Assembly (NCBI GenBank): GCA_900315805.1 | Contig: ONAN01000009.1 | Coordinates: 1-54,286 of the forward strand | Length of the DNA stretch: 54,286 nt | Origin: an uncultured Selenomonadales bacterium | GTDB lineage: Bacteria; Bacillota; Negativicutes; Acidaminococcales; Acidaminococcaceae | Direction: 5' to 3' | Part shown: positions 38,775 to 47,458 of the stretch, one piece after another | How positions within the stretch are numbered: the first letter of the stretch is position 1 | How the letters are laid out: each line of letters starts with the position of its first letter | Translations under genes and position numbers: made by a program | The notes under the pieces: generated by a model | What the model was told of the DNA's origin: nothing | The model's input: the letters and a program-made list of their open reading frames with translations, nothing else | Databases searched by the model: none

Positions 38775-39521
38775 ATGCAGTTAGATGGTAAAGTTGCGCT
38801 TGTTACGGGAGCTTCCCGCGGTATCGGCAAAAGCATCGCCCTGATGCTCGCTTCCCGCGGTGCGGACATCGTCATCAACTACGCCGGCAACACGGAAGCG
38901 GCGGAAAAGACGAAGGCCGAAGTGGAAGCCCTGGGCCGCAAGGCCATGGTCATCAAGGCCGACGTCGGCGATACGGCTGCCTGCGAAGCCATGGTGGCCG
39001 AAGTCGTCAAAGAGATGGGGAAGATCGACATCCTCGTCAACAATGCCGGCATCACCCGTGACGGACTCCTCATGCGCATGAAGGAAGCCGACTGGGACGC
39101 CGTGCTGACCACGAACCTCAAGAGTGTCTATAACTGCACCAAAGCAGTAATCAAATACATGATGAAAGCCCGCAGCGGCCGCATTGTCAGCATCAGCTCC
39201 GTCGTAGGGGCCATGGGCAATGCAGGCCAGGCTAATTATGCCGCCGCCAAGGCCGGCATCATGGGCTTCACCAAGGCTGTCGCAAAGGAAGTTGCTTCCC
39301 GCGGCATCACGGTGAACGCCGTCGCACCGGGCTTCATTGCAACCGACATGACCGCCGTCCTTCCGGAAAAGGTGGTCGAGAGCCTCAAAGCAGCTATCCC
39401 CATGGGACGCCTCGGCGCTCCGGAGGATATTGCGAAGGCAGTGGCCTTCCTCGTTTCCGAGGACGCTGCCTATATTACCGGCCAGACATTGCATGTCAAC
39501 GGCGGTATGTTTATGTATTGA
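38775..39521 (+). CDS. fabG: 3-oxoacyl-ACP reductase
   Basis: A 248-residue NADPH-dependent short-chain dehydrogenase that reduces 3-oxoacyl-ACP. TGASRGIG (residues 11-18) binds the coenzyme, NNAG is at 89-92, and the catalytic Ser142, Tyr155 and Lys159 lie in SISSVV and NYAAAKAG. The ATG at 38775 is two bases past the fabD stop and has AAGGAGGT upstream inside fabD; the longer in-frame reading from 38748 is not favoured. Confidence 0.96.
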   Translation: MQLDGKVALVTGASRGIGKSIALMLASRGADIVINYAGNTEAAEKTKAEVEALGRKAMVIKADVGDTAACEAMVAEVVKEMGKIDILVNNAGITRDGLLMRMKEADWDAVLTTNLKSVYNCTKAVIKYMMKARSGRIVSISSVVGAMGNAGQANYAAAKAGIMGFTKAVAKEVASRGITVNAVAPGFIATDMTAVLPEKVVESLKAAIPMGRLGAPEDIAKAVAFLVSEDAAYITGQTLHVNGGMFMY

Positions 39522-39556
39522 TATTACCTTACCACAGTGAGAGGAGGTGAATCGTG

Positions 39557-39799
39557 ATGAGCGAAAACAGCACGTTCGAAAAAGTAAGAGATATTACTGT
39601 TGAACAGTTGAGCGTAGATGCAGACGAAGTCAAGATGGAATCTGCATTCATCGACGACCTGGGTGCTGACTCCCTGGACATCGTTGAACTGATTATGGCT
39701 TTCGAAGAGGAATTCGGTGTTGAAATCCCCGACGAAAAGGCTGAAAAGATCCGCACTGTTGCCGACGCAGTTAAAATGTTGGACGAAGAAAAGAAATAA
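39557..39799 (+). CDS. acpP: acyl carrier protein
   Basis: An 80-residue acidic carrier. The phosphopantetheine serine is Ser39 in [13 protein letters not shown]. The ATG at 39557 is preceded by GAGGAGGTG; a GTG immediately before it (39554) would add one residue. Codon use is noticeably richer in A/T-ending codons than its neighbours, as often in strongly expressed acpP. A strong terminator follows, so most transcripts of the upstream operon end here. Confidence 0.97.
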   Translation: MSENSTFEKVRDITVEQLSVDADEVKMESAFIDDLGADSLDIVELIMAFEEEFGVEIPDEKAEKIRTVADAVKMLDEEKK

Positions 39800-39817
39800 T
39801 CTCTTCGTAATTCATGG

Positions 39818-39864
39818 GCAGCCGGGAGGGTTCCGGCGGAACCTTCCCGTTCGCTGCTTTTTTC
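39818..39864 (+). terminator. terminator between acpP and fabK
   Basis: GCAGC-CGGGAGGGTTCC pairs with GGAACCTTCCCG-GCTGC around a three-base loop, then TTTTTT. fabK-fabF-rnc would depend on read-through, as no clear promoter lies in the short remaining gap. Confidence 0.8.
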
Positions 39865-39883
39865 CTGAAATGGGGGATATCTG

Positions 39884-40840
39884 TTGAAATTACCAGTGCT
39901 TAAAATTGGAAATCTGGTGGCCCAGGTGCCGATTATTCAGGGCGGCATGGCGATCAGATTATCGACAGCACGGCTTGCAGCCGCGGTTGCCAGTGAAGGT
40001 GGTATCGGCCTGATTGCTGCTTCCGGCATGGAAGAGAAGGAATTACGGACGGAAATCCGTCTGGCCCGCAAACTGACGGGCGGCAAAGGCATCATCGGCA
40101 TCAACTGCATGGTGGCGGCACGGGCTTTCAAAAACTTAATAGTGACGGCGGCCCAGGAAGGTGTGGACCTGATTGTGGCCGGCGCTGGATTTTCAAGAGA
40201 TATCTTCGCCGTTGGCAGAGAGTACAACGTAGCGGTGGTACCGATCGTTTCCTCTGTCAAGCTGGCTAAAATTTCCGAAAAGCTGGGCGCTTCCGCCATC
40301 GTCGTCGAAGGCACGGAAGCAGGCGGCCATCTGGGCACGCAGCAGTCCATCAAGGAAATCCTGCCGGAAATCGTGAAGGCCGTCCACATTCCCGTCGTCG
40401 CGGCGGGTGGCGCCATCACGGGGGCCGACGTGGCGGAACTCCTCAAGATGGGTGCCAGCGGCGTGCAGATGGGCAGCCGTTTTGCCGCAAGCCTGGAATC
40501 CAACGGCGCCAGATTCTTAAAAGAGATGTATCTCAAAATGACCCAGGATGACGTCGTCCAGATCGACAGCCCCGTCGGTTACAAAGGACGGGCCATCCGC
40601 AGTCCCTTCTCCATCCTGTCGCTGGAGGGGCGGGCCCCGAAGCCGGTCGTTTGTGACGCGTGCCTGAAACACTGCACGCACTCTTTCTGCATCATCCGCG
40701 CCCTGAGCCGCGCGCAGCAGGGCGATGTGGAAACGGGCCTGATCTTTACGGGCGCCAACATGTGGAAGATTCATGAAATCCTGCCCGTCAAGGAAATTTT
40801 CCGTCGTCTCAAGGCGGAAATCGCGGCAGTAGCTGAGTAA
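39884..40840 (+). CDS. fabK: enoyl-ACP reductase II (FMN-dependent)
   Basis: A 318-residue flavoprotein of the nitronate-monooxygenase/FabK superfamily. PVLKIGNLVAQVPIIQGGMA is the start, GINCMVAARAF and VEGTEAGGHLG shape the substrate site, and VVAAGGAITGADVAELLKMG with GVQMGSRFAAS bind the FMN phosphate. Position between acpP and fabF makes FabK the best call; no fabI is seen. TTG 39884 is the start, with GGGGGA upstream. A Cys cluster near the end (CDACLKHCTHSFC) is not usual in Streptococcus FabK and may bind a metal or cluster. Confidence 0.88.
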   Translation: MKLPVLKIGNLVAQVPIIQGGMAIRLSTARLAAAVASEGGIGLIAASGMEEKELRTEIRLARKLTGGKGIIGINCMVAARAFKNLIVTAAQEGVDLIVAGAGFSRDIFAVGREYNVAVVPIVSSVKLAKISEKLGASAIVVEGTEAGGHLGTQQSIKEILPEIVKAVHIPVVAAGGAITGADVAELLKMGASGVQMGSRFAASLESNGARFLKEMYLKMTQDDVVQIDSPVGYKGRAIRSPFSILSLEGRAPKPVVCDACLKHCTHSFCIIRALSRAQQGDVETGLIFTGANMWKIHEILPVKEIFRRLKAEIAAVAE

Positions 40841-40869
40841 GGGAACAAAATTTATACGAGGTGATTAAT

Positions 40870-42117
40870 TTGAAGAAACGCGTAGTTATTACAGGTTTGG
40901 GTGCCGTTACCCCTATCGGCAACGACGTACCGACCTTCTGGGAGAATCTGGTGGCCGGCAAATCCGGTGTCGACCTGATCAAATCGTTCGACACGAGCGC
41001 GCTGGGCGTTAAGATCGCCGGCGAAGTCAAGGATTTCAAGTATACCGATTATGTAGACCCGAAGGAAGGCCGCCGCATGGACCGGGTGGCACATTTTGCC
41101 GTAGCGGTAGCCAAGCAGGCCGTAGCTGACGCTAAATTCGATATCAGCCAGGAAGACCCCACGCGCTGCGGTGTTTGCGTAGGCACCGGCATCGGCGGCA
41201 TCAACACCTTCCTGGAACAGTCCATGAAGTTCGCTGCCAAGGGCCCGTCCCGCATCAGCCCCTTCTTCATTCCGATGGAAATCCCGAACATGCCCGCAGC
41301 CCATATCGGCATCAAGCTGGGCTTCAAAGGCCCCAACACGTGCATCGTGACGGCCTGCGCCACGGGTACCAACTGCATCGGTGACGCCCTGCGCACCATC
41401 CAGTACGGGGACGCCGATGTCATGATCGCCGGCGGTGTGGAAGCCTCCATCAACGAAATGGCCATTGCCGGTTTCGAAAACGAAAAAGCCCTCTGCACGA
41501 ACAACGAAGACCCGCAGGGTGCCTCCTGCCCGTTCGATAAGCGGCGCAGCGGCTTCGTCATGGGCGAAGGCGGCGGCGTCGTGCTGCTGGAAGAACTGGA
41601 ACACGCGAAAAAGCGCGGTGCCCATATCTACGCGGAACTGAAAGGCTTCGCCATGAACACCGACGCCTACCATATCACCGCACCGGATCCGTCCGGTGAA
41701 ATGCCGGCTGCCTGCCTGCTGGGCGCCATCCGCGACGCAGGCCTGACGCCGGACGACATCGACTACATCAACGCCCACGGCACGTCGACCCACCGCAACG
41801 ACCTGAACGAGACCATTGCGGCCAAAAAGATCTTCGGCCAGCGCGCCTACGAAGTCCCCATGAGCTCCAACAAGTCCATGACGGGCCATCTGCTGGGCGG
41901 CGCAGGCGGCATGGAAGCCGTTGCCACCACGCTGACCGTGGTCCATGGCATTCTGCCCCCGACCATCAACTACAAAGTGGTCGACAAGGAAGAAGGCCTG
42001 GATCTGGACTACGTGCCGAATGTAGCCCGTAACAAGGACGTCAAAGCGGCACTGTCCTGCAACTTCGGCTTCGGCGGCCACAACGCGGCCATCGTCATTA
42101 CCAGGTACGAAGAGTGA
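40870..42117 (+). CDS. fabF: 3-oxoacyl-ACP synthase II
   Basis: A 415-residue elongating condensing enzyme. Counting from the TTG at 40870, Cys163 lies in VTACATGTNC, His in YINAHGTSTHRND and His in SNKSMTGHLLGGAGG. The TTG is preferred since GAGGTG stands six bases upstream and MKKRVVITGLGAVTP is the standard start; a GTG at 40861 would overlap that site. The rnc start follows within six bases of the stop. Confidence 0.96.
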   Translation: MKKRVVITGLGAVTPIGNDVPTFWENLVAGKSGVDLIKSFDTSALGVKIAGEVKDFKYTDYVDPKEGRRMDRVAHFAVAVAKQAVADAKFDISQEDPTRCGVCVGTGIGGINTFLEQSMKFAAKGPSRISPFFIPMEIPNMPAAHIGIKLGFKGPNTCIVTACATGTNCIGDALRTIQYGDADVMIAGGVEASINEMAIAGFENEKALCTNNEDPQGASCPFDKRRSGFVMGEGGGVVLLEELEHAKKRGAHIYAELKGFAMNTDAYHITAPDPSGEMPAACLLGAIRDAGLTPDDIDYINAHGTSTHRNDLNETIAAKKIFGQRAYEVPMSSNKSMTGHLLGGAGGMEAVATTLTVVHGILPPTINYKVVDKEEGLDLDYVPNVARNKDVKAALSCNFGFGGHNAAIVITRYEE

Positions 42118-42122
42118 TCCGA

Positions 42123-42905
42123 ATGGATGAAACCAACAATAAAGGCAAGACCGCCCCGCGCGATGTCTATCAGGACATCGTCCCGGACTGGCGCAAAGCC
42201 GAACTGGAAGAACTGTGCCGGAACCTGGGCATCACGATGAACAACTACCGCCTGCTGGACATCGCCCTGACCCATTCCTCGTTCGCCCACGAGCGGCGTC
42301 ATTCCCACATGACGCACAACGAGCGGTTGGAATTCCTTGGCGACTCCGTGCTGAGCGTCATCGTGAGCACCTACATTTTCGACAAATACCGGAACTTCAA
42401 CGAAGGCCGGCTGACGAAACTCCGCGCGCAGGTCGTCTGCGAAGCCTCGCTGTACCAGCTGGCGAAAAAGATGAACCTGGGCAAGTACCTGCGCATGGGG
42501 CGCGGGGAAGAGCACCTGGGCGGCAAACGCAGGCCTTCCATCCTGGCCGACGCGTTCGAAGCCGTGCTGGGCGCCTACTACCTGGACCAGGGCTTCGAAG
42601 CGGCACAGCGGTACCTGCTGGGCCTCATGGAAAAGGAAATCAACGACGTGTGCAACGGAAAGCTCATGCTCGGCGATTACAAGACCATGCTCCAGGAATT
42701 CGTGCAGAAAACCGGCGAAGACACCATCGAGTACGAACTGCTCGGCTTCGAAGGACCGCAGCACAACCGCATCTTTGAATCCGGCGTCAGCGTCGACGGC
42801 CGCCTGCTCGGCAAAGGCACGGGCCACACGAAGAAGGAGTCCGAACAGCACGCAGCCCGCGAAGCGCTCGAAATCCTCCGCCGTGAAAAGGCCCAGGAAA
42901 ACTGA
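42123..42905 (+). CDS. rnc: ribonuclease III
   Basis: A 260-residue double-strand-specific RNase for rRNA and mRNA processing. The signature NERLEFLGDSVLSVIVS and the later LADAFEAVLGAYYLDQGF supply the metal-binding acids; the double-stranded RNA domain follows (GDYKTMLQEFVQKTGE; GTGHTKKESEQHAAREALEI). An N-terminal extension of about 25 residues precedes the domain. ATG 42123 lies just past the fabF stop. Ended by a hairpin at 42913. Confidence 0.96.
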   Translation: MDETNNKGKTAPRDVYQDIVPDWRKAELEELCRNLGITMNNYRLLDIALTHSSFAHERRHSHMTHNERLEFLGDSVLSVIVSTYIFDKYRNFNEGRLTKLRAQVVCEASLYQLAKKMNLGKYLRMGRGEEHLGGKRRPSILADAFEAVLGAYYLDQGFEAAQRYLLGLMEKEINDVCNGKLMLGDYKTMLQEFVQKTGEDTIEYELLGFEGPQHNRIFESGVSVDGRLLGKGTGHTKKESEQHAAREALEILRREKAQEN

Positions 42906-42912
42906 ACAATCC

Positions 42913-42940
42913 AAAGGACAGCTCCGGCTGTCCTTTTTGT
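42913..42940 (+). terminator. intrinsic terminator after rnc
   Basis: AAAGGACAGC-TCCG-GCTGTCCTTT followed by TTG. Confidence 0.75.
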
Positions 42941-42988
42941 TTATGAATTTGTCCGGGACGATGTACTGCCCGGAAGAAAGGAAACAAC

Positions 42989-44020
42989 ATGGCCATCATC
43001 CCCATCTTCGTGCCGCACGCCGCATGCCCGCACCGCTGCGTCTTCTGCAACCAGCGCACCATCAGCGGCGAGTCGGAAACGTCGCCGGCCGAAGTACAGC
43101 ACCAGATTGATACGTGGCTGCCCCGCATCCGTCCGTCCCGGGACAACGAGGCAGCCTTCTACGGCGGCTCCTTCACAGGCCTGCCCCTGACCCTGCAGGA
43201 GCGGCTCCTGGCACCGGCCGAAGCCCTGCTGGAACAGGAAATCATCGGCAGCATCCGCCTGTCCACGCGGCCCGACTACATCGACGCGCCGCGCCTCGAT
43301 TTTCTGCGCCGCCACCACGTGCGCCTCGTGGAACTGGGCGTCCAGTCCCTCGATGACGACGTGCTCCGCCGGGCCGAACGGGGCCACACGGCAGCGCAGG
43401 TGTGCCAGGCTATGGACCTGCTCAAGCAATGCGGCTTCCACACAGGCATCCAGCTCATGGTGGGCCTGCCGGGCCAGACCTTCGCCTCCGTGCAGGAAAC
43501 GGCGGAAGAGGTCTGCCGCCTGCACCCCGATATCGCGCGCATTTACCCCGTCCTCGTCATCGCCGGTACGGTCCTGGCCGACCAGTACCGGCAAGGCCGG
43601 TACGAGCCCCTGGCGCTGGAAGAGGCCGTGGAGCAGGCCGCCTGGGTGTACGACAAACTGGAAAACGCCGGTATCCGCGTCATCCGCACAGGCCTGCAGC
43701 CCGATGCGGAACTCGTCCGGCCGGGCAACGTCCTGGCCGGCCCCTTCCATCCGGCCATGGGGGAGCTGGTCAAAAGCCGGCTCTACCGGCAGAAAGCGGC
43801 GCGCCTGCTGGCAGAAGCTGCCGTGCTGCCGCCGGGCAGCACGGTGGACTTTTCCGACGCCGTCGTGCCGTCCCTTCATCTGGAACGGACAGGGGAGGGC
43901 GTGCGCATCCGTTTCCCTGCCCGGGAAGAATCGAAACTGCGGGGCCAGCACAACGGGAACGTGCAGGCCTGGCAGGAAAAGTTTCCGGGCGCCATTGAAC
44001 TGGTGCCGGAAAGACAATAG
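42989..44020 (+). CDS. radical SAM protein (Elp3/MiaB/NifB-type core) downstream of rnc
   Basis: A 343-residue protein. The cluster motif is CPHRCVFCNQ (C-x3-C-x2-C, residues 13-20), followed by AAFYGGSFTGLPL and GVQSLDDDVLRRAERGHTAA, typical of the Elp3-like radical SAM branch, and GIQLMVGLPGQT. The C-terminal part is an uncharacterised domain without acetyltransferase signature. Homologues sit next to rnc, ftsY or smc in many Clostridia and Negativicutes. ATG 42989 has GAAAGGA upstream. Its substrate is unknown; tRNA or another RNA is often suggested for this branch. Confidence 0.85.
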   Translation: MAIIPIFVPHAACPHRCVFCNQRTISGESETSPAEVQHQIDTWLPRIRPSRDNEAAFYGGSFTGLPLTLQERLLAPAEALLEQEIIGSIRLSTRPDYIDAPRLDFLRRHHVRLVELGVQSLDDDVLRRAERGHTAAQVCQAMDLLKQCGFHTGIQLMVGLPGQTFASVQETAEEVCRLHPDIARIYPVLVIAGTVLADQYRQGRYEPLALEEAVEQAAWVYDKLENAGIRVIRTGLQPDAELVRPGNVLAGPFHPAMGELVKSRLYRQKAARLLAEAAVLPPGSTVDFSDAVVPSLHLERTGEGVRIRFPAREESKLRGQHNGNVQAWQEKFPGAIELVPERQ

Positions 44021-44036
44021 CAAAAAAACCAAAAAA

Positions 44037-44075
44037 ATCGGGTGCAGCCTTTCTGACTGCACCCGATCTTAATTT
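44037..44075. terminator. bidirectional terminator
   Basis: ATCGGGTGCAG-CCTTTCTGA-CTGCACCCGAT between A and T runs. Confidence 0.85.
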
Positions 44076-44097
44076 TTTCAACGTTCCGCCGTTTCCC

Positions 44098-44982
44098 TTA
44101 CCTTCTCGACAGCAGGTAAATGGAGCTCAGCACCAGCAGGATGCCGACGATGCTGACGAGGTTCGGGATCTCCCGGAACAGGAGGACGCCCAGCAGGGCG
44201 GCCACGACGGTTTCCACGGAGGCGATGACGGGGACGATGCTGTTGTCCCGGATCTTCTGGACGCCGAGGAAATAGATGACGTAGGCCAGCGCCGTAGGCA
44301 GCAGGGCGTACAGGAAGGCGACGCCCAGCAAAGGTGCCTGGGCGGCCGTGGCGCAATCCTGCGGCTTCAGGAAGAAGAGCAGGAACAGGGCGGAGAACAC
44401 GTAGCTGTACGTGCTCATGACGAAGGCGTTCGTCCGCTCGCCGGCAATTTTGCCGATGACCGAGGTCAGGGAGTAGCAGAAGCCTGCGCCGATGCCGTAC
44501 AGGATGCCGGTCATGGAGAGGCTGCCGGCGTCGAAATGGCCGCCGGTGACGGCCAGGACGCAGCCGACGACGTCCACGACGAGGGGCAGTACCTTGCGCC
44601 GGCCGATTTCCTCGTGAAAGAGCAGATGCGCCTCCACGGCGGCGAAGACCGGCGCCGTGTTGAGCAGGACGGCACTGGGCGTGACGCCCGCCTGGACGAC
44701 GGCCTCGCTGTAGAAAATGTTATAGATGCCCTGGCAGATGAGCCCCAGGAGGGCACAGATGCCCAGGGTCTTGCGGTCCACGATCAGGCTGCGCAGCCCG
44801 TACCGGGCGCCTGTCAGCACGACCATAATGACCGTGGCGAAGAGGAGCCGCAAAAAGCTGGTCAGGACGGCTGAAGAGCCGTAATGGGACAGGACCATGA
44901 CGAAAAAGCCGATGGTGCCCCAGATGGCGGCGCCGATAAAGACCTGCAGGTACCCTTCGCGCTCAACGGGATTGAGTTGCAT
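44098..44982 (-). CDS. EamA/DMT family transporter
   Basis: A 294-residue inner-membrane protein with about ten helices in two repeated EamA halves (GAAIWGTIGFFVMVLSHYGS in the first; YGIGAGFCYSLTSVIGKIAG in the second). Such proteins export amino acids, nucleosides or other metabolites. PTALAYVIYFLGVQKI is the usual second-half signature. It is followed by nothing on its strand except a shared terminator. The substrate is not readable. Confidence 0.88.
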   Translation of the reverse strand: MQLNPVEREGYLQVFIGAAIWGTIGFFVMVLSHYGSSAVLTSFLRLLFATVIMVVLTGARYGLRSLIVDRKTLGICALLGLICQGIYNIFYSEAVVQAGVTPSAVLLNTAPVFAAVEAHLLFHEEIGRRKVLPLVVDVVGCVLAVTGGHFDAGSLSMTGILYGIGAGFCYSLTSVIGKIAGERTNAFVMSTYSYVFSALFLLFFLKPQDCATAAQAPLLGVAFLYALLPTALAYVIYFLGVQKIRDNSIVPVIASVETVVAALLGVLLFREIPNLVSIVGILLVLSSIYLLSRR

Positions 44983-45047
44983 GAACAGTTAACTTCTTTC
45001 CGGTTTCAGATTCCTGGTTCAGATGGCGGGAGAGAGGGAATCGACGA

Positions 45048-45722
45048 TCATTCCCATTCCATGGTCCCGCCCGGTTGGACGATGACGACTTTGGTTCCCG
45101 GCACCTTGGCCTCGACCTCTTTCTTGAATGCGGCGGGGTCCTGGGCGATGACGGGCCACGTGTTGTAATGGATGGGGATGACGACAGGCGCCTTCAGGAA
45201 GTACGCCGCCTTGGCCGCGTCCTGGGGATCCATGGTGAAGTTGCCGCCGATGGGGATGAGGGCGTAGCGGAAGGGGTCCAGGCTCTCCAGCAGCTGCATG
45301 TCGCTGTACAGGGCCGTGTCCCCGGCGAAGTAGAAGGTCGTGCCGTGGAAATTGATGATGAACCCGCAGGCGTGGCCGCCGGCGATGCCGCTGCCGTGGA
45401 AAGCGGGGGTTACGCGCACTTTGCCGAAGGGGAAGCGGAACGTGCCGCCCAGGTGCATGGCATGGGCCTCGCAGCCCTGTTCCTGGGCCTGTGCCGCGAT
45501 TTCTGCCGTCGTGATGATGAGGGCGTGGCACTGTTTCGCCAGTTCATAGGCGCAGCCCAGGTGGTCGCCGTGGGCGTGGGTGATGAAAATGTAGTCGACC
45601 TTGAGGTCCTTCATGGTGATGCCTTCGGGGTTGCCGTCCAGGAAGGGGTCGCAGATCAGCGTCTCGCCGCCGGCCGTGACGGTGAAGCAGGCGTGATGGA
45701 TGTACTTGAATGTTGCGGTCAT
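45048..45722 (-). CDS. UPF0173 metal-dependent hydrolase (metallo-beta-lactamase fold)
   Basis: A 224-residue protein of the YtkL/UPF0173 family. The dimetal motif HAHGDH (residues about 49-54, in IFITHAHGDHLG) is intact, GFIINFHGTTFYFAGDTALY gives the next ligand, and IPIHYNTWP the last His. The start MTATFKYIHHACFTV is typical. ATG at 45722 has AGGAGGT upstream. The natural substrate of the family is not known. Cytoplasmic. Confidence 0.9.
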   Translation of the reverse strand: MTATFKYIHHACFTVTAGGETLICDPFLDGNPEGITMKDLKVDYIFITHAHGDHLGCAYELAKQCHALIITTAEIAAQAQEQGCEAHAMHLGGTFRFPFGKVRVTPAFHGSGIAGGHACGFIINFHGTTFYFAGDTALYSDMQLLESLDPFRYALIPIGGNFTMDPQDAAKAAYFLKAPVVIPIHYNTWPVIAQDPAAFKKEVEAKVPGTKVVIVQPGGTMEWE

Positions 45723-45842
45723 GATAAACCTCCTTTTTGTCCGTAGGACATTTTACGGGCGCATGGCCCGGTTCGTTCGTTTCCATTATACCATAAGAAG
45801 CCCCGTATCCCACGCATCATTGCAGTTTTCGGGCGTAAAGTT

Positions 45843-45871
45843 TTGCAGGAATCGGAAAAATGTTATACAAT
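45843..45871 (+). promoter_or_regulatory. promoter of the glucosaminidase gene
   Basis: TTGCAG at 45843-45848, 17-bp spacer, TACAAT at 45866-45871. Confidence 0.55.
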
Positions 45872-45920
45872 TAATTATTATGACATCATCATCAGAACGC
45901 ACCGGAGGAGGAATCGACAT

Positions 45921-46895
45921 ATGCTGCATTGGAAACGGACGGGCGGCGCGCTGGCTGCTGCATTGTGCCTTCTGCTGCCCGTAAGCGTACATGCTACTGC
46001 ACCGGGCCCCTACCAGGCCGGCGACACCAAAATCCCGGCCGATGTAGCGCCCGTGGGGAAGGGCAACATCATCGCCCGGGCCGGCAGGGTCATCCGCAAC
46101 AAGAACTTCCTGCTGCCGGCAGGCTATCAGAACATCACGATCCAGGGCAAGGCCGAGGCGACGAAGAACCAGGCGGCCCAGCTGATCATGCAGCAGACGC
46201 CGGTCCTGAACATCGGCTGCGGCGTCGGCGAAATCGTCAAATATTACTGGGAAGAGGCCGAACGGGAAGGCATCCGTCCCGACATGGCCCTGGCCCAGGC
46301 CCTCGTGGAAACGGGCTTCTTCAAGTTCGGCGGCGACGTGAAACCCTGGCAGCATAATTTCTGCGGCCTCGGCACGACGGGCGGCGGCGTCCGCGGGGCG
46401 GCCTTCAAGACGCCCCAGGAAGGCGTGCGGGCGCATATCCAGCACCTGGTGGCCTATTCCCGCGCCGACAAGCCGAAGACGGCCATCATCGACCCGCGCT
46501 TCCAGTCGGCCCGCAGCATCCGCCTGCAGAACGGCCTCGTGACGAAATGGTCCGGCCTCAACTGGACCTGGGCCATGGGCGGGGAATACGCCGAAAAGAT
46601 CTTCACCATCCAGCAGCGCATGCTGCTCTGCGAAGACAAGGAACCGAAAGATGCCTGGCACGATTACAGCAAAATGGAATCGGAATACGAGCGCATCTAC
46701 GAAGACCGCAAAAAGCACGGCTGGGCTTCGCCGTCCCGGCAGCCCGTGAACGCGGACCGGGATACGGACAAGCACCGCAAGGATACGAAGGATAAAAAGA
46801 AGAAGTCGAAGGACAAGGAACGCCAGATCGTGCGGTCGGGCAATTCCACATATGTCGTGAGCACGGCGCCCGTGGCGCACGGCTTCCGCAGATAG
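45921..46895 (+). CDS. exported glucosaminidase-domain peptidoglycan hydrolase
   Basis: A 324-residue protein with a signal peptide (RTGGALAAALCLLLPVSVHA). The catalytic region, about residues 100-240, is a mannosyl-glycoprotein endo-beta-N-acetylglucosaminidase domain (FlgJ/LytG-like): DMALAQALVETGFFKFGG holds the catalytic Glu, followed by NFCGLGTTGG and EGVRAHIQHLVAYS. The end is a very basic, disordered tail (HRKDTKDKKKKSKDKERQ). It would cleave peptidoglycan glycan strands in the periplasm. GGAGGAGG precedes the ATG at 45921. trmL follows after ten bases. Confidence 0.88.
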   Translation: MLHWKRTGGALAAALCLLLPVSVHATAPGPYQAGDTKIPADVAPVGKGNIIARAGRVIRNKNFLLPAGYQNITIQGKAEATKNQAAQLIMQQTPVLNIGCGVGEIVKYYWEEAEREGIRPDMALAQALVETGFFKFGGDVKPWQHNFCGLGTTGGGVRGAAFKTPQEGVRAHIQHLVAYSRADKPKTAIIDPRFQSARSIRLQNGLVTKWSGLNWTWAMGGEYAEKIFTIQQRMLLCEDKEPKDAWHDYSKMESEYERIYEDRKKHGWASPSRQPVNADRDTDKHRKDTKDKKKKSKDKERQIVRSGNSTYVVSTAPVAHGFRR

Positions 46896-46905
46896 GAGCA
46901 AAGAC

Positions 46906-47418
46906 ATGCATGTAGTGTTATACGAACCGGAAATTCCCGGCAACACGGGGAACATTTCGCGCCTGTGCGCCGTCACGGGGTGCCACCTGCACCTGATCCG
47001 GCCCCTGGGCTTCAACACGGACGATAAGTCCCTGAAGCGGGCCGGCCTCGACTACTGGCACCTGCTGGACATCGACTATTACGACAGCCTGCAGGAGTGC
47101 CTGGAAAAGTACAAGGACCACAGCCAGTACTTTCTGACGAGCAAGGCAGCGAAAGGCTACACCCAGGTCCATTACGACCCGGAAAGCCTGCTCGTGTTCG
47201 GGCGCGAGACATCGGGCCTGCCGGACTGGGTCCACGAGCAATACGCCGGCCAGTGCCTGCGCATCCCCATGCTGCCCGACCCCAAGGCGCGCTGCCTGAA
47301 CCTGTCGAGCTCCGTGGCCATCGTGGTCTACGAGGCCTTCCGGCAGCAGCCGGACTTCGGCGGCCTGTCGCTCGTGCCGACGGAACACCACGGCACCCTG
47401 AATTCGCAATACCGGTAA
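46906..47418 (+). CDS. trmL: tRNA (cytidine(34)-2'-O)-methyltransferase TrmL
   Basis: A 170-residue SPOUT (trefoil-knot) methyltransferase that modifies the wobble base of tRNA-Leu. MHVVLYEPEIPGNTGNISRL is the family start; LVFGRETSGLPDWV and CLNLSSSVAIVVYE form the knot that binds SAM. Length is standard. AGGAGC stands upstream, and the queD-like gene follows after 40 bases. Confidence 0.93.
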   Translation: MHVVLYEPEIPGNTGNISRLCAVTGCHLHLIRPLGFNTDDKSLKRAGLDYWHLLDIDYYDSLQECLEKYKDHSQYFLTSKAAKGYTQVHYDPESLLVFGRETSGLPDWVHEQYAGQCLRIPMLPDPKARCLNLSSSVAIVVYEAFRQQPDFGGLSLVPTEHHGTLNSQYR

Positions 47419-47458
47419 GGACGCCGGTCCCGCGGGGCCTGCATCCGGGAGGATAGAC

